A stretch of DNA of 64,000 bases from Myrica gale (GCA_963930655.1 OZ005603.1:22644201-22708200); one strand, 5' to 3'. Shown: positions 45,630 through 58,209, numbered from the stretch's first letter. Program-made: numbers and translations. The notes: generated by a model not told the origin, from the sequence alone.

Positions 45630-48600
45630 GCCCTTTAAAATTGAAACGTTTAAAGTACTCCCAAGTATATTATTAACCTTTCTTTTTGTGGCAACGAGTT
45701 GTATCTATATATACACCGGACTCGGATGGACCTGACCCAGTTTGGACGCACTTATGGGCTTAACATAATGACAAACTTTAGGGAGGTTAGATGATTTATA
45801 GCCTAAACTATGTTAAGTCACATGTTTTATACTAAAAGGTAACCAAACTCGAGATTGCACCTCATTTAGACATCTCTTGGTTAGCCATAACTATTGAGGC
45901 AAGTTGAGGTGAGTTCAATTTTAGCTTTTTCTTTTTAAAGAAGATATTAAGGCAATTGAGGCATTCTACGTCCTAAAAGGAGCATATAACTAGTTGGTAG
46001 TATGAAAAGCTAGTGACAAAATTTAACATGAAAGCTCAGGGGCAATGTTGTAAAATAACTGAAATCCACTGCTAGTACTAGCATTAATGTATTCTTATGT
46101 ATTTGATTCATCAATATTGCAGCTTGAGAAAAACGGAAAACAATATATAATTTGTTGGATCCTCACATCAACCAATAATGAGAGGAGAATTATGCTTAAT
46201 TATACTTGTTATGAGCATTATTTCTTTTAGTCAACAAGTACTCCTTGGAAGTTATAAGTTCATTGGTTTGGCTTATAATGCCTTCTCCCTATCCACTTGA
46301 GTTTTTTCAACTCTACTCTCACTTCTATACTCCATTAATAAATCCGCTGTGGTATTAATTTTGTCGTCTCCTCGTAAAAACACTCCTCTGACTCCTTAAC
46401 AGTACTGCCTAGTTTTCAACTAACTGGTTAGATTTGTAGAAATAATCTTTTAATATTCAAATGAGGCATGTCAAGATTTCAGAAGACCCAAAAAAATAAA
46501 TAATAATTCGCATACCCTTTCAATATAGTTGAACTTGATGCTATATATTTTTAATTTATTAAAAAATGCCTTGCAAAAAAAAATCGAAGGTCAACTTCTT
46601 TGATTTTTAGGTTTTAATTTGTTTGTCTTTTTTTTTATGAATAACTAACCATAAAGATGAGAAATAATTAGTAGAAACTGCATTATAATTTGAAACGTGT
46701 CAGAGAGTTCTGTTAAACATATGGACGACAGGCTGACGGATGAGTGCGTTTGTAAAAAAAAGAAATTCAATACCATTATTCATCTTTTTTCTTCTAAACT
46801 AAATCTATAGTTTTTGGTGAACACTTGTTTTTGCATCCTTCTGGAAGATGAAAGGTTACTAATTTCTTGAATATATATATATATATAATATTAGCTAGAC
46901 AAGGAAGCTTTTTCACATACATATAAGTAGAAACTAATTAAAGAGACATGCATGTACACACTGTAAACATTTTTACACAAATCAAAATGATCCTGAAGAT
47001 TGAAAAATAATTGCAAAAGCTCTTATAGAAAGTTGTTTTAGGCATGTAAGAGGAGTTACTGGACAAGAGCAGTAGTATATATGGCGAGTACTCATAACAT
47101 ATATATATATAGCCACAGCTAGCTAGAGGTTCACTACTTGTATAACAAATCTTATGAGGGGGATTAACTAGGTTAGTTAAGCGAAACCGAGACTATATGA
47201 ATTTGCCTGTATTTCTCCAATATATATCAATAATTATGTTGAACCACCATTATTATGAATAGTGACCTAATAATTCCATTAATTTTCACCATTTTTCATC
47301 TTCATATGTTTATCTTGGTGAATTTCCTACCATTACTATTTACAGTAAAATTAGTTATAAGACAGATAAAATCAATAAGATCAAACTACAACCACATAAT
47401 CCCACTTCCAACTTATAAAATGAATGAATAAAAATAATTAAATAAAACATTTAATTAATTATCGTATTGATTAAAACATGTGGTTTAATTAATAATAAAA
47501 TTCATAATAATGTTGTTATAGTTACAATTATATTGCAATGTGTATATATATAGATAAAACATTGCGGTCCCGTCCCAGTGGTAATAAAATCTTCAGTACC
47601 AGCCAAGTGTTAGAAATTCATATATATATAAAATAAGGTTGTGAGAATAATTGACATATTCCATGCCATTTTTCCAAAGGGTCGTGGCGAGCAACATGAT
47701 GAGCTAACTGCTAGATTCCCCATAACAGTACTACAGGAAGGGCGGGGGCAAGAACGAGTGTAGCCCTAAACAAGAGGTATCATGCAGTACAGGACATGAT
47801 GGATTAGTTAGCCAAAACAGGCTACAAAAAGATACTACAATTATTTTTTAATGCGCATAAGACTTCATTAAAAAACCAGATTATACGCTGCAACAAGAAA
47901 ATACCCTAAACCTATCACATACGCAAACAACAAGAAAATAGCCTGTTGGCGTTGGTGTTCTAAACAGAAAAACCAGATTCCTGCAGTGAAGGAATGTTAG
48001 GCCTTGCCTAGCCTGACATGTCATTTGAAGGTCAAATATCCCAAAAGAATCCCATAGAGATATATGATCCCCAAGCTTATACCAAATGATCAGGCATAAA
48101 CTATATTAATTACATCTTGGACGTCAGGAAACTTTTTAAATGTTCTGAGAATTTACAGAAATTAATCAAAGCGAAAATTACCACCCTAGCTAGTATATGG
48201 TTTTAAAAAACTATCTCATGCTTCAATTTCCTGATCATCTTGGAGATTGAACGATATCCATGCCCCCATTCTGTTCACGGCATCAATTCATCTATCACAG
48301 ACAATTAGTATCGTGTATAGTACTGTGGGTCTGATACTTTACATGAGTATCATTATTAATTTTTCTGAGACCACATATTGTATATCTCTCTCTTTGAATT
48401 AGATCATCGGAACGGTAAAGTTAAAAGTATCTTAATCCATGATATTAGTTATATTATTTCTTTTCCGGTTTCCCTCGTGACGATTAGTACTCTATCTATG
48501 TTTAGTGAATATCAACTAGTTATTATAAGTTTTTTTATATTAGATTAATTTTTTCTTGCAGCAGTACTTGAGACCCAAAAATAATGAAAAAATGGAATCT

Positions 48601-49290
48601 AAGTAGAAAGGTAAGGTTAGGATGGTACCTAAGAATCTATGAATATCATAATGCAAAAGCAACCATTTTCGTTTGGTAAGAAGGTAAGGAAAAACCAGCT
48701 TGCACGACAAGATATTCCTCGTCTATTATATTGCTTTGTTTCTCTAAGACTGTCTATCATATTGGCTTAGTTACATATGGGTCTGCCTTAGTTAAATCAA
48801 AGTCATCAGACCCTAAGTTTGTTGGGTTCTTCTCGAGGATTATTTGGGTGCCTCCAAATGGCAAGCCTTCGTGCCTTCACGACTTTCTAGTCGAATGTTT
48901 GACTAGACAGAAATTCCAAACCAGTTATATGTTTAAATGTTTGGATTTTAGTGATTCTTTTTGTTCTTTATTAACTAGGCTTAAGATTCAAGGAAAGGCG
49001 AGGGATTCGAACTTGGGACAATATTAATGTATGGAGAAGATATTTATTTATTATTTTAAGAATTTTAGAAATAAATCAAAGAATATGTACGAGTTTTTAC
49101 ATATTATATCTTGATTTACATGTTCTCTTAGTGGAACCAAAAAAAAAACAAGAGTTTTGTTTAATGATGAAAAATAGGTTCTGTTTTTTGTCTTGATGCA
49201 GCAGAAGAGGAGGGTAGATTTGTCACTTGTGGAAACAAAGGCACTGCCAATGTCGCTGATATTCTTTACTCTTTTGACCAATTGCCTGTA
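45630..49290. other. AT-rich intergenic region between importin and ERF genes
   Basis: No gene recognised on either strand. It includes (TA)n runs near 46870 and 47100. Near 47600-47960 is a less AT-rich patch without a domain. A 98-residue ORF at 48731 has no recognisable features. The last kilobase is presumably the ERF promoter region. Confidence 0.45.
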
Positions 49291-49291
49291 T

Positions 49292-49348
49292 CTATATATA
49301 TATATATATATATATATAAGGAACTCACCGCCTCTCACAGATATAAAA
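49292..49348 (+). promoter_or_regulatory. ERF core promoter: (TA)n tract and TATA box
   Basis: A (TA)13-14 run at about 49292-49318 is followed by ATATAAAA at 49341-49348, about 140 bp upstream of the chosen ATG. Either could serve as TATA element. The (TA)n tract is likely length-variable between individuals. Confidence 0.55.
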
Positions 49349-49486
49349 CTCCACAAGATCCGAACCAGAACATGTAGACGAGCTTTCCACTACCTTATAC
49401 AGCTTAAACAGTTCCCTTCTTCTTTAAATCGGAATCCTCTCCCCTTGTCTATATCAACCACCTTAATTTTCTTCTGGAAATTTGTT

Positions 49487-50314
49487 ATGGAGATCCAATT
49501 CCAACAACAAAAACCGCTTACAAAGTCGGCCATTTCCATGAGCAGAGAGAGCAAAGGAAGAAGCAGAAGCAGTAACGCGAACAAGTTTGTTGGTGTGAGG
49601 CAAAGGCCTTCGGGGAGATGGGTAGCTGAGATTAAAGATACAACACAAAAGATAAGGATGTGGCTTGGCACATTTGAGACTGCTGAAGAGGCTGCCCGAG
49701 CTTATGACGAAGCCGCTTGCCTTCTTCGTGGATCAAATACTCGCACCAACTTCATTACTCATGTGTCCTCCGATTCTCCTCTAGCTTGTAGGATTCGGAA
49801 TCTCCTTAACAACAAAAAAAGAGCCAAAGAACAACAGCTGGTGGACGCCTCTGCTTCAACGTCAATTAGTAGTACCCCGGCTAATAGTACTAGTGCTAGC
49901 CCTAGCCCTATTAATTGTTCACCAGCTCCCACAATTAGCAACGGCATTGGTTCTCTTTCTAACGAGGTATTTCAAGATCCCCGGTTGTATGCTGATGCTT
50001 ATAAACCCGATTTGAGCAACTGCAGTACCGAGGAATTGCAATTGGGTTTCTCTCAATACTATCCTTCATGGGGTTTTGGACCTGGGTTCGATAGGTTTCT
50101 CTGTACCCAGGAAGCGTTGGAGTACTTGCCGAAGAATATAGCTTTGCATGACAACGCCGAGTTCGAGATTTCAGAATTTGAGAGGATGAAAGTTGAAAGA
50201 CAGATATCAGCTTCGCTATATGCAATGAACGGAGTGCACGAGTATATGGAAACTGTTCGTGATCCTGCTGAAGCTCTATGGGATCTTCCACCATTATGTT
50301 CCTTGTTCTGTTGA
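49487..50314 (+). CDS. RAP2.11/ERN1-like: AP2/ERF transcription factor, RAP2.11/ERN1 type
   Basis: Single-exon gene, 275 residues. A single AP2 domain spans about residues 34-90: [57 protein letters not shown] basic stretch (KGRSRS) just before it may be a nuclear signal. It continues [20 protein letters not shown], a block shared with Medicago ERN1 and its orthologs. The middle is Ser/Thr/Ala/Pro-rich and the C-terminus is acidic/hydrophobic ([13 protein letters not shown]), a likely activation region. The frame is open further upstream (Met at 49193), but that Met lies before the TATA box and its extension is encoded by the (TA)n tract, so the Met at 49487 is chosen. Arabidopsis RAP2.11 acts in low-potassium signalling; legume ERN1 acts in rhizobial infection. 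Which role applies here cannot be told. Confidence 0.94.
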   Translation: MEIQFQQQKPLTKSAISMSRESKGRSRSSNANKFVGVRQRPSGRWVAEIKDTTQKIRMWLGTFETAEEAARAYDEAACLLRGSNTRTNFITHVSSDSPLACRIRNLLNNKKRAKEQQLVDASASTSISSTPANSTSASPSPINCSPAPTISNGIGSLSNEVFQDPRLYADAYKPDLSNCSTEELQLGFSQYYPSWGFGPGFDRFLCTQEALEYLPKNIALHDNAEFEISEFERMKVERQISASLYAMNGVHEYMETVRDPAEALWDLPPLCSLFC

Positions 50315-50388
50315 TTTGATGGTTTTAATGGACCTTGAAATTTTGGTTTTATTGCTTCTCATGAGCCCTTTGTGTTTGTTATTTGAAT

Positions 50389-50532
50389 GCAAAAAGGATA
50401 TATGCTTCAGGATGGGTTGCGATATTGCAATGAAAAACAACTTAATTTAGAGAGATGGGAGCAAAAAGGATATATGCTTCAGGATGGGTTGCGATATTGC
50501 AATGAAAAACAACTTAATTTAGAGAGATGGGA
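50389..50532 (+). repeat. 72-bp perfect tandem duplication in the ERF 3' UTR
   Basis: GCAAAAAGGATATATGC...AGAGATGGGA occurs twice in tandem (50389-50460 and 50461-50532) without mismatch, starting 75 bp after the ERF stop codon. It likely lies in the transcribed 3' UTR and would double any element it contains. Confidence 0.95.
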
Positions 50533-51137
50533 GTGGATTTTACATTTGTCTAATTTGTAGTTTCTGGTGGACCACACTTTGTTCGACCGATAAACATCCT
50601 TATTATTGTGGTCCTTCAATTATATTCGACCCAAAAAAAATATTGTAAGAAGTTGCTTTCAAAATATATACAAAAAAAGTAGTTGTAGCTCAATGATTGT
50701 TCTCTACTATGTCTAAAGAATCATCTTGATTATTCTATATATTATGTCTTTTTTGTAAATATTAAGCACCCCAATTAATGTTGATTTAAATACTTTTTAT
50801 TCGTTAGTGTTTAAAATGTTGTCTCAGAAGGGACATGCACAGAGATATCATCAACCGCGGCCTCTTATGAGGTTAGAGAGCAAATTGCATCCGGCATAAG
50901 AATTTTCCAGGGGCCTGTAGCCAGTAACTATAACTTTCAGTAAATACTAAAGTGAAACTGTACAGCACTTAATCTGACTCTAAATAGTAGTGTTGAAAGC
51001 TTTTTGTTAATATCTCAGCTATAGTCAACAGGTTACAGCAGTACAACTTTTGATCGCCTTTTGGACTTTCCAACGGGGAATTGCTGTATCAACCCCTTAT
51101 TATGATTGTTGCTTTAGCGTAAGTAGTCGTTATATTA
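50533..51137. other. ERF 3' flank
   Basis: AT-rich, no coding potential recognised. The ERF transcript probably ends in the first part. Confidence 0.4.
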
Positions 51138-51677
51138 GGACTAATTACACTTTCACCCCTGAATTATGGGGTGATCATTCACATTTTGCACCTTAAGTTA
51201 CCAAGTTTGAGACATTTTATACTCGTGCACTATCAATCACTATCACATTGCACCCTAGGTATATGATTTTCTTTAACCTGAACTGAGAATCGGACAAAAA
51301 ATTGAACCATATATATATATATGTGTTGTATCTGCCTTATACAGACTTGAAACGGTGCAATTATCATTATTATTTTAAGTAGTTTGTTTTTTTTTTCCTT
51401 TTTTGTTCTGGACTTTTGATTGTCTTTTTGTTCACATTTTCGCTTCGTTTTATAGTCTGGCAGTTTAATTTCATCGGTCTCTAGTCTAAAAGGGAAGCCT
51501 ACAATGTGTATGATTCATTTTTTGTTCAATTCTCTCTTTAATTTAATAAAAATCATATATCTATGACGCAATGTAACAATAATCGGTAGTTTAGTGGTGA
51601 AATGTATCAAATTTAGTATTCTAGAGTGCAAAGTGTGAATGAACCTATAGTTCATGAGAGAAAAGTGTATTTAATCC
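51138..51677. mobile_element. MULE-like MITE, about 540 bp
   Basis: Left GGACTAATTACACTTTCACC and right (reverse complement) GGATTAAATACACTTTTCTC pair. The inner blocks CATTCACATTTTGCACC / CATTCACACTTTGCACT also pair. The interior is T-rich and non-coding. Same family vocabulary as 2245-2643 and 51785-52152. Confidence 0.75.
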
Positions 51678-51784
51678 TTACAATTAATTCATCACTGCCA
51701 GTGGCCATGTTTAAGATTGTGAAGCACTTGTTGCACTTCAAGTAATTTCATAGACTATATGAAATTTGTTCTAAATTTTAAAAA

Positions 51785-52152
51785 GATAAATGTATTTTCT
51801 ACTCTCCAATTGTGAGCATCATAACATTTTGCGTCTCAAATTATCATTTTTGTCACGTTGCACCGGCCCTAAACTACTTATTTTAGACAATTTGTTAATT
51901 TTCCATTTAATTTGAACAAAAAGTAATTTTTGGGCCTCTAAAATGATGATTTTATCTTGAAAAATATAACGTAAAAAAGGGGACAAAATCTTCATTTTAT
52001 GCAAAAAAAATTCTTTCCAAATTGATGGTAAATTCCGATGGAGGGTGCAAACTGTAGAGTATCTAAAATTAGTAGTTAGTCGGTGCAGTGTAACATAGGA
52101 TAGTTTGGGTTGCAATGTCTTATGGTACTCATTGTACAAAGTGTATTTATTA
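51785..52152. mobile_element. MULE-like MITE, about 370 bp
   Basis: Arms begin GATAAATGTATTTTCTAC and, in reverse complement on the right, GTAATAAATACACTTTGTAC. They pair on through CATAACATTTTGC / CATAAGACATTGC and GTTGCACC / ACTGCACC-like blocks. No ORF. It lies just 107 bp from the MITE at 51138-51677. Confidence 0.7.
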
Positions 52153-52230
52153 CTTTTTATCAGGCTTTAAGTTGCTTCGCTAGACAAATTAACATTAAGC
52201 AAAGAACTGTCAATCTATCACCCAAACCAA

Positions 52231-52372
52231 CTGACTCTTTATGCCTCTTCTAACTTATTGGGGGTCAGTCATCTATCGTTGACTCCTTATGCCTCTTCTA
52301 ATTTGTTAGGGTCAGTTATCGATCATTGACTCCTTATGCCTCTTCTAACTTGTTGGGGTCAATCAACGATCG
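52231..52372. repeat. Tandem repeat, three units of about 47 bp
   Basis: CTGACTCYTTATGCCTCTTC...GGGTCAGTCATC-like unit repeated three times (starting about 52231, 52279 and 52326). Non-coding. Confidence 0.85.
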
Positions 52373-52379
52373 ATCTTTC

Positions 52380-54422
52380 AATACGTATTAGGAATCCTTA
52401 GCATCGCGGGGAAAATTTACTTACTAGGGAGGGCTAGTTCGAGTTTAATTTTAGTCCTAAGAGTAAGGTCCTAATACGTTCTAATAACGGTTCACATTTA
52501 ACCAACACATTATTGAGTTCGACCGACGGCCTAGACCAAGTTAGCTAATGTATTACTTATTCAGTTGCTCATTTTGCCTTTGTTTTAGCTAATTCGATTT
52601 GGACCATTGTTGAAATTCTTTAATGTCTTCGCTTATTTAAGACTGTGTATTAGAACATGTAAGGATCTTATTATTAGGACTGAAACCCATCTTGGGCCAA
52701 CTCAAGGATCCTCGCATCATCCTTTGTGCTTGAGTATTAACGATACATATTTTGGGCTCGCCCGACCTTGTGGGCCCGTGTCAGTGATACCTAGTGGAAC
52801 CAACACTCAAACCCAGTATACGAACGAAGGAAGTCCACCAAGCCGAACATAAATAGGGAACCATTCACGTTAATGAACCACTAATAACCATTAGGAGCAT
52901 GATAATTGAGAAACTGTCCACATCTTAACAGTCATGAAGGATAACTGAGATGTGCAAACAAGATAACAACCCACGACTTGATAGTTATCAAGGATAACCA
53001 CGATGTGGAAAAAAGATAACAAAATGAATAGAAGAGGAAGACAAAGGACATACAAAGTTATTACCCAAAGAGAGTAGAGAGGATTTGGATTGACATAAAA
53101 CTGACTTAACTATTGGAGGATTCATTCCTCTTGGCAGGGGAAAATTGTTGTGTGTGTGTAGATAGATTTTTGGGCATGCCAATTGAGGAGCAATTTAAAG
53201 CAAGAAACTATTCAAAGTGGTCATCGTAAATCAATTGATTAATCAGTTGGAATTGTTTGTGGGAACGTTAGTTCTTGAAGATAAAAAGTTTTATGGCAAC
53301 CACGAGAAGTGAAGGAAGAATAAGGTCGTAGAAAATAGTGTAGAACATGTCATGGATGAAGGAGTAGAAGGCTCACATGATGATGAATATGGTGATTCTT
53401 AGACAGTTACCGCCCACGAGCCAAGACAAACTCATGAGGCAAGCTGGAGCAGACGCCTTGGTATAGCAGCACGAGGACAAACCGTTTCTACCCACTAGGA
53501 ATCACGAAGACCAAGTGAATGTAAAACTCGAGGAAGTGTTGACTGAGTTAGGTAGAATGAAGTAAAAGGTAGACAAACTGCTTCCTTTCGCTCTAGAGAA
53601 TATGATGCACATGGTTGAATCTCCATTCACCTGGGAATTTTTGGAAGCCAAGCTGCTATCCAAATTTTTCGTGCTAGTTATCAACAAATACATAGACACT
53701 GAAGACACGCTCGATCATTTGGACAGATATAGCTCACTAATGGACTTGCTCAACACGCAGGATGCCATCAAATCCAAGGCGTTAGGTGTTTCCTACTATG
53801 TTGGCTGGATTAGTCTGCGTCTAATTTAGTAGGCTCAAAACAAATTCTATATCTAGTTTCAAAGAACTTAGCTGCGTTTTCATGAGTATCTCATAGCGAG
53901 CAAGCGACAAAAAAACTGGTGATCCATCTCTTGTCGACCCAACAACGAGAAGGTAAGAGCCACATGACTATGTGGCCCAATTCAACGGATAGAAGTTGAG
54001 CATGGAGAATCCTAAGGAAAAGGTGGTCTTTACTGCCATCGTTGTAGGTTTAATGGACAAGAGAGTCTCTTTCTCCCTAGGCAAGAAACCCCCGGAGACT
54101 TTCGGAGAATTTATGGAGAAAGTCTAGAAGTAAATGAATGCGAAGATATGGTCCTAGTCCGTCAAGGACAAGCTTCTGAGTTTGAGGGTGCATCTACCAA
54201 AAAGAGTAAGGAAACGGTTCCCAATTGTGCTCCAGTGACAAAAAAAGAAAAGAAGGACGAGGCACGAGTGGATTGTCTAAAGTTGTAGTTACGCCACTCC
54301 ACACCCCGATGGGAAAGATGATCTTGGAGATATGGAATGATCCGGATCTCTAGTGGTCCCCAAGGATAAACAGGTTATGTTATTTCCATGATGATCATGG
54401 CCACGAAACAGATGAATGCGTT
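52380..54422 (+). mobile_element. Ty3/gypsy fossil, Tat-like: LTR remnant and partial gag
   Basis: Around 52650-53150 the sequence has the look of a gypsy LTR tail (CTGACTTAACTATTGGAGG, then TTCCTCTTGGCAGGG). Gag-type patches follow on the plus strand: DHLDRYSSLMDLLNTQDAIK, then downstream a region ending at the DDHGHETDEC zinc-knuckle-like patch. This order is that of plant Tat-lineage gag. The element is broken, with many breaks, and no pol was found. It is cut at 54423 by the LTR of the next element and is therefore older than it. Confidence 0.7.
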
Positions 54423-57080
54423 TGATTATTTGCATAAATTCTTATATTTTATCACCTCTTAACTTTAGTTTTTAGTCCAATATTATTTATTTTTGTTGGG
54501 TTTAAGACTTCATTGTCACTCATTTATATTTTGTTTCAGTTTTAAAAGAAAGGAAGAAAAATTTCTTGAAAGCCCATCATATTGGAGGACTAAGCCCAAC
54601 TTCTATATATGTTCAATCTTTAAGCATAGAGAGGCTAAGTTTGAGAAATTGGGAGAAGATTTTGGGAGATAGAAGGACACCGTGGAACTCTCCCTCGTTC
54701 AAATCAGATTTGCAGAAACTGATGGGTTTATTGGCTTGGTTGGTTCAAAACAAAGAGCAGGAAAAGGAGGAGAAAAACAAGATGAAGAATTTAAAACGTG
54801 TTGCAGATTTTCCAAGGAGCAAAAAGGAGCGAGAGATTGCTGGAGGCAACGCTTGCTCTTTCTAGTTTTAATATTTAATATATATATATATATATATTGT
54901 AAAAACTCATCTGATGTTGAAATTGTTTATGTTGAATTTAATTTCCAGCATGAACTAAGCGTTTTTATTCTAGGAAAATGATTCTTATCTAGTCTCAACT
55001 ATGCTTGTTTTTCTATTTTAATTTGAAGTAATTATCTTCTCTGTTTGTCTGAATTATTCTTAGCTCATTGCTTTTAATTGACTGGTCATCAATTAGATTA
55101 TTTTGAATTTTGTGATTTGCTTTCGAAAGATGAAATTATAGAATAGACCCGTGGATAATTTAGCATAGGAAAATATAGGATCGAAAGACCTATAAGAACC
55201 TGTGTAGTTTTGAGAAACGAAAATCATTGTTCTTAATGCTTTCTTGTTTTATTAATTTGCACACTCTTGTGTGAACTAATGTTCAAGAATTGGTCCAAAT
55301 GACTATCAAAAGAGGTGTTTGGATGATTTAGGAGATCTTGCTAACAAACTTAGAAACTTAAATTCAATTAGTAAGATAAGAAAAGCATACCTAGGGACTA
55401 GGTGAAATCTGTTTCCCAGAAGTTTTCATTTCTTCTCATCGATTCTTCCATTGAACCAATCCTTTTATTTCCTTATTTTATTTTTTATTTCAGTTTGCAA
55501 TTACAAGATATATTATTGAATTTTCTAAATAAAATTGAGATTAGTATAATTTGGTACGGAGTTATCAATCCTTGAGGAAAACACTCTTCTTATCACTTTA
55601 CTGTAAAACTACGATATTTTGCAGTTACAGTTTGTATCGATCAATTTTTGGCGTCGTTGTCGAGGATTGATTTATTATTGTTTTTGTCATTATCGATGCT
55701 GAGTAATGTTAGTTTTAATCTAGAGACCCTTTTTTCGTTGTGTTTTGATGTTGGATGCACCGTGTTAGACATCTGATATTATTCTTTTTGATTCAGAGAT
55801 TGAAAGAACTTTTATGATACAAAGAAAAAAGAAAACACTAGACATGGCGGATGGACAAGTAGAGAATCAACCATGAACCTTTAAGGAGTATGTATGGCCG
55901 TTGTGAACAACAACTACTTGGGTATAAGGTGCCAAACCATTAATGCCAACAATTTTGAGCTCAAACCAGCCTTAATCAGCATGGTGTAGCAAGACCAATT
56001 CAGCAGATCACCACTCGATGATCCCAATATTCATTTGGCAATATTTTTGGAGATTAGTGACACTGTAAAGATTAATGGTGTTACTGAAGACACCATTAGG
56101 CTGAGATTGTTTTCTTTTTCTTTGAGGGACAAGGCAAGAGGATGACTACAATCTCTACAGTCGGGAAGTGTCATTAATTGGCAAGACATGGCTGAAAATT
56201 TTCTTGCTAAATTCTTTCCACCTGCAAAGACAGCTCAACTCAGGAGTGAGATTGGTCAATTTAAGCAAAATGATTTTGAATCACATTATGAAGCATGATT
56301 GCTGGATTGGTTGCAGGTTTAGATGCTCTACAATGGGTTAAATGGATAGACTCAGAACATAGTTGATGTCGCTGCTGGTGGAACTTTGATTTCAAAGACA
56401 GCTGAAGGTGCTACTTTTCTTTTGGAAGAAATTACCTCAAATAATTAACAATGGCCAACCGAAAGAACTATGACTAAGAAAGTTGCTGGAATTGATGAAT
56501 TGGAGCCCATAGCTGCCCTTTCAGGTCAAGTTGCTTATTTATCTTATCAAATTTCAACTTTGACTACCCAAGGAATACCACAAAATATAGAATATCTTGC
56601 AGCTACAAGTATGAAAGTTCCAGGTAATGAAATGAGTCAAGAGTAAGCCCAATACATCAACAATCGAAACTAAAACTATCAAAGGAATCCTATGCCAAAC
56701 TACTACCATCCAAGGCTTCGAAATCATGAGACTTTTTCTTATGAAAACACAAAGAATGTGCTGCGACCTCCTTCGGGATTTGCAAATCAACCAAGTGAGA
56801 AGAAGATGTCACTTGAGGATGCCATGGTTTCTTTTGTTGAGGAGACAAAAGTAAGGTTTAAAAACAATGGTTCACAATTGGAAAACATTGAGACTCATTG
56901 TCGCAAAATGAGAGCCACTATAAAGAATATTGAAGTTCAAATTGGGCAACTAGCCACAACCATCACTGCCCAACAAAAATGAACTTTTCCTAGCAACACA
57001 GAAGTGAATCCAAAGGAACAATGCAAGATCATCACACTTAGGAGCGGAAGAGAAATTGCGAGGTCGTAGTCAGAAGAAAC
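54423..57080 (+). mobile_element. Ty3/gypsy fossil, Athila-like: 5' LTR, primer site and gag
   Basis: The LTR runs from TGATTATTTGC (54423) to ...ATCGATCA (55643). At about 55649 comes TGGCGTCGTTGTCG, a worn copy of the TGGCGCCGTTGCCG primer site typical of Athila elements. The gag follows: DDPNIHLAIFLEISD, INWQDMAENFLAKFFPP and KTAQLRSEIGQFKQ are Athila hallmarks, and the region ends near CKIITLRSGREI. No pol, env-like region or 3' LTR is present, so it is a partial copy. It looks broken, with several breaks in gag. It inserted into the Tat-like fossil. Confidence 0.85.
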
Positions 57081-57666
57081 TAGTTCCACTCTTACAAAAC
57101 CAGAGACCGATCAGTGAGAGCTCGAATTATGTCCCAATGATCATTAGTAGGAGGTCTCAAACCCTTTTTATGCAACCCATCCTCCATTAACTTGCATTGT
57201 TCCTTTGGAGCTTTCATTAAAAACATCACAAATATAACATGCAACTTGAATTCTAACTCTAATTGTTCATCAAAGGAAATCAGCAAAGAAATTCTCTGTT
57301 CTTCCACAAATAGCTCACGGGTTCCACATTTATTTTCGGTCAAAGTCCCAAAGTTCTTTATCTTTGCTTATCCTCTTGCATTCTCCTTGCTGTAACCGAA
57401 CCTAGGGACACAAAATAACAAAGATCATTTGTGTCGGTCCATACCAACCGAGAATGTAATTATAGAGAAAAGAAAAAATTTCAAACTATAAACCCCTCTT
57501 GCACCACATGACAACTCTCTCTCTCTCTCTTCTCCTTCTTCTTTGTCTTCCCTTTCTCTAACTCTCAATGGACCCCCTTTCTTTGAGTTCTCTCACTCAT
57601 GGACTGTGGTGGAAGAGAATTGATGCTCTCCTACTCTCTAAAATAACTTTTGGTGCTCAAATAACT
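57081..57666. other. Unassigned flank between Athila fossil and CACTA-3
   Basis: An 83-residue minus-strand ORF (57343-57092, ending PTNDHWDIIRALTDRSLVL) abuts the end of the Athila gag. It has no recognised domain. Then comes a CT-rich tract near 57510-57545. Confidence 0.35.
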
Positions 57667-58209
57667 CACTACAACAAATTTGTTTTTTTTGTGCAAAAAA
57701 CTTTTTGGGATGAAATTTTTCAGTTGCACCAACTGTCCCAACAAGTCTGTTACAAAAAAATTTTTGAGACTAAAAATCTGATTCGTCCCAAAAGGTGTCC
57801 TTTTTGGACGGACATATTTCAATCGTTCGAACGCTATATCCAACAGCAGCCGTTCGAATGCTGGATCCAATGGATACAAATGTTCTAATGGTGATCAAGT
57901 CGTTCTAACGATGGACCGTTCAAATTTTTATCAAACAATAAAATGTTATTATGTTCTAACGGTGGATGAAAATTTCGAACACTGAAAAATGAGAAACCCG
58001 TCTTCGTCGTCTCCTTCTCCTTCTCCTTCGTCTTCTTCTCCACCAGTCTCTCGATTTCCGTCTTTTTATCTTGATTACATGTGAGGTGTTCGAACAATGT
58101 TTCAAACTGTTCCAACAGAAAAGGGTAATTTTGGAGCTTAAGTTTTTGTTTTCATTCAAACCTCGTTTCAACAATCTTTAAAAGTGTTCTAATGGAAAAA
58201 AATGGAAGT

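Noticed and set aside
48995-49020. tRNA gene or SINE (AGTTCGAATCCC on the minus strand)
   Set aside because: Looks like a box B/T-arm word, but no matching A box, acceptor stem or anticodon arm could be folded around it.
49193-49486. 98-residue N-terminal extension of the ERF protein
   Set aside because: It would be encoded across the (TA)n tract (a YIYIYIYI run) and upstream of the TATA-like box; the Met at 49487 fits the family start.
49390-50294. Several antisense ORFs over the ERF gene
   Set aside because: They are shadows of the AP2 gene in other frames.
57956-58174. Arginine-run protein on the minus strand
   Set aside because: It comes from a (CTT/CTC)n simple repeat inside CACTA-3.
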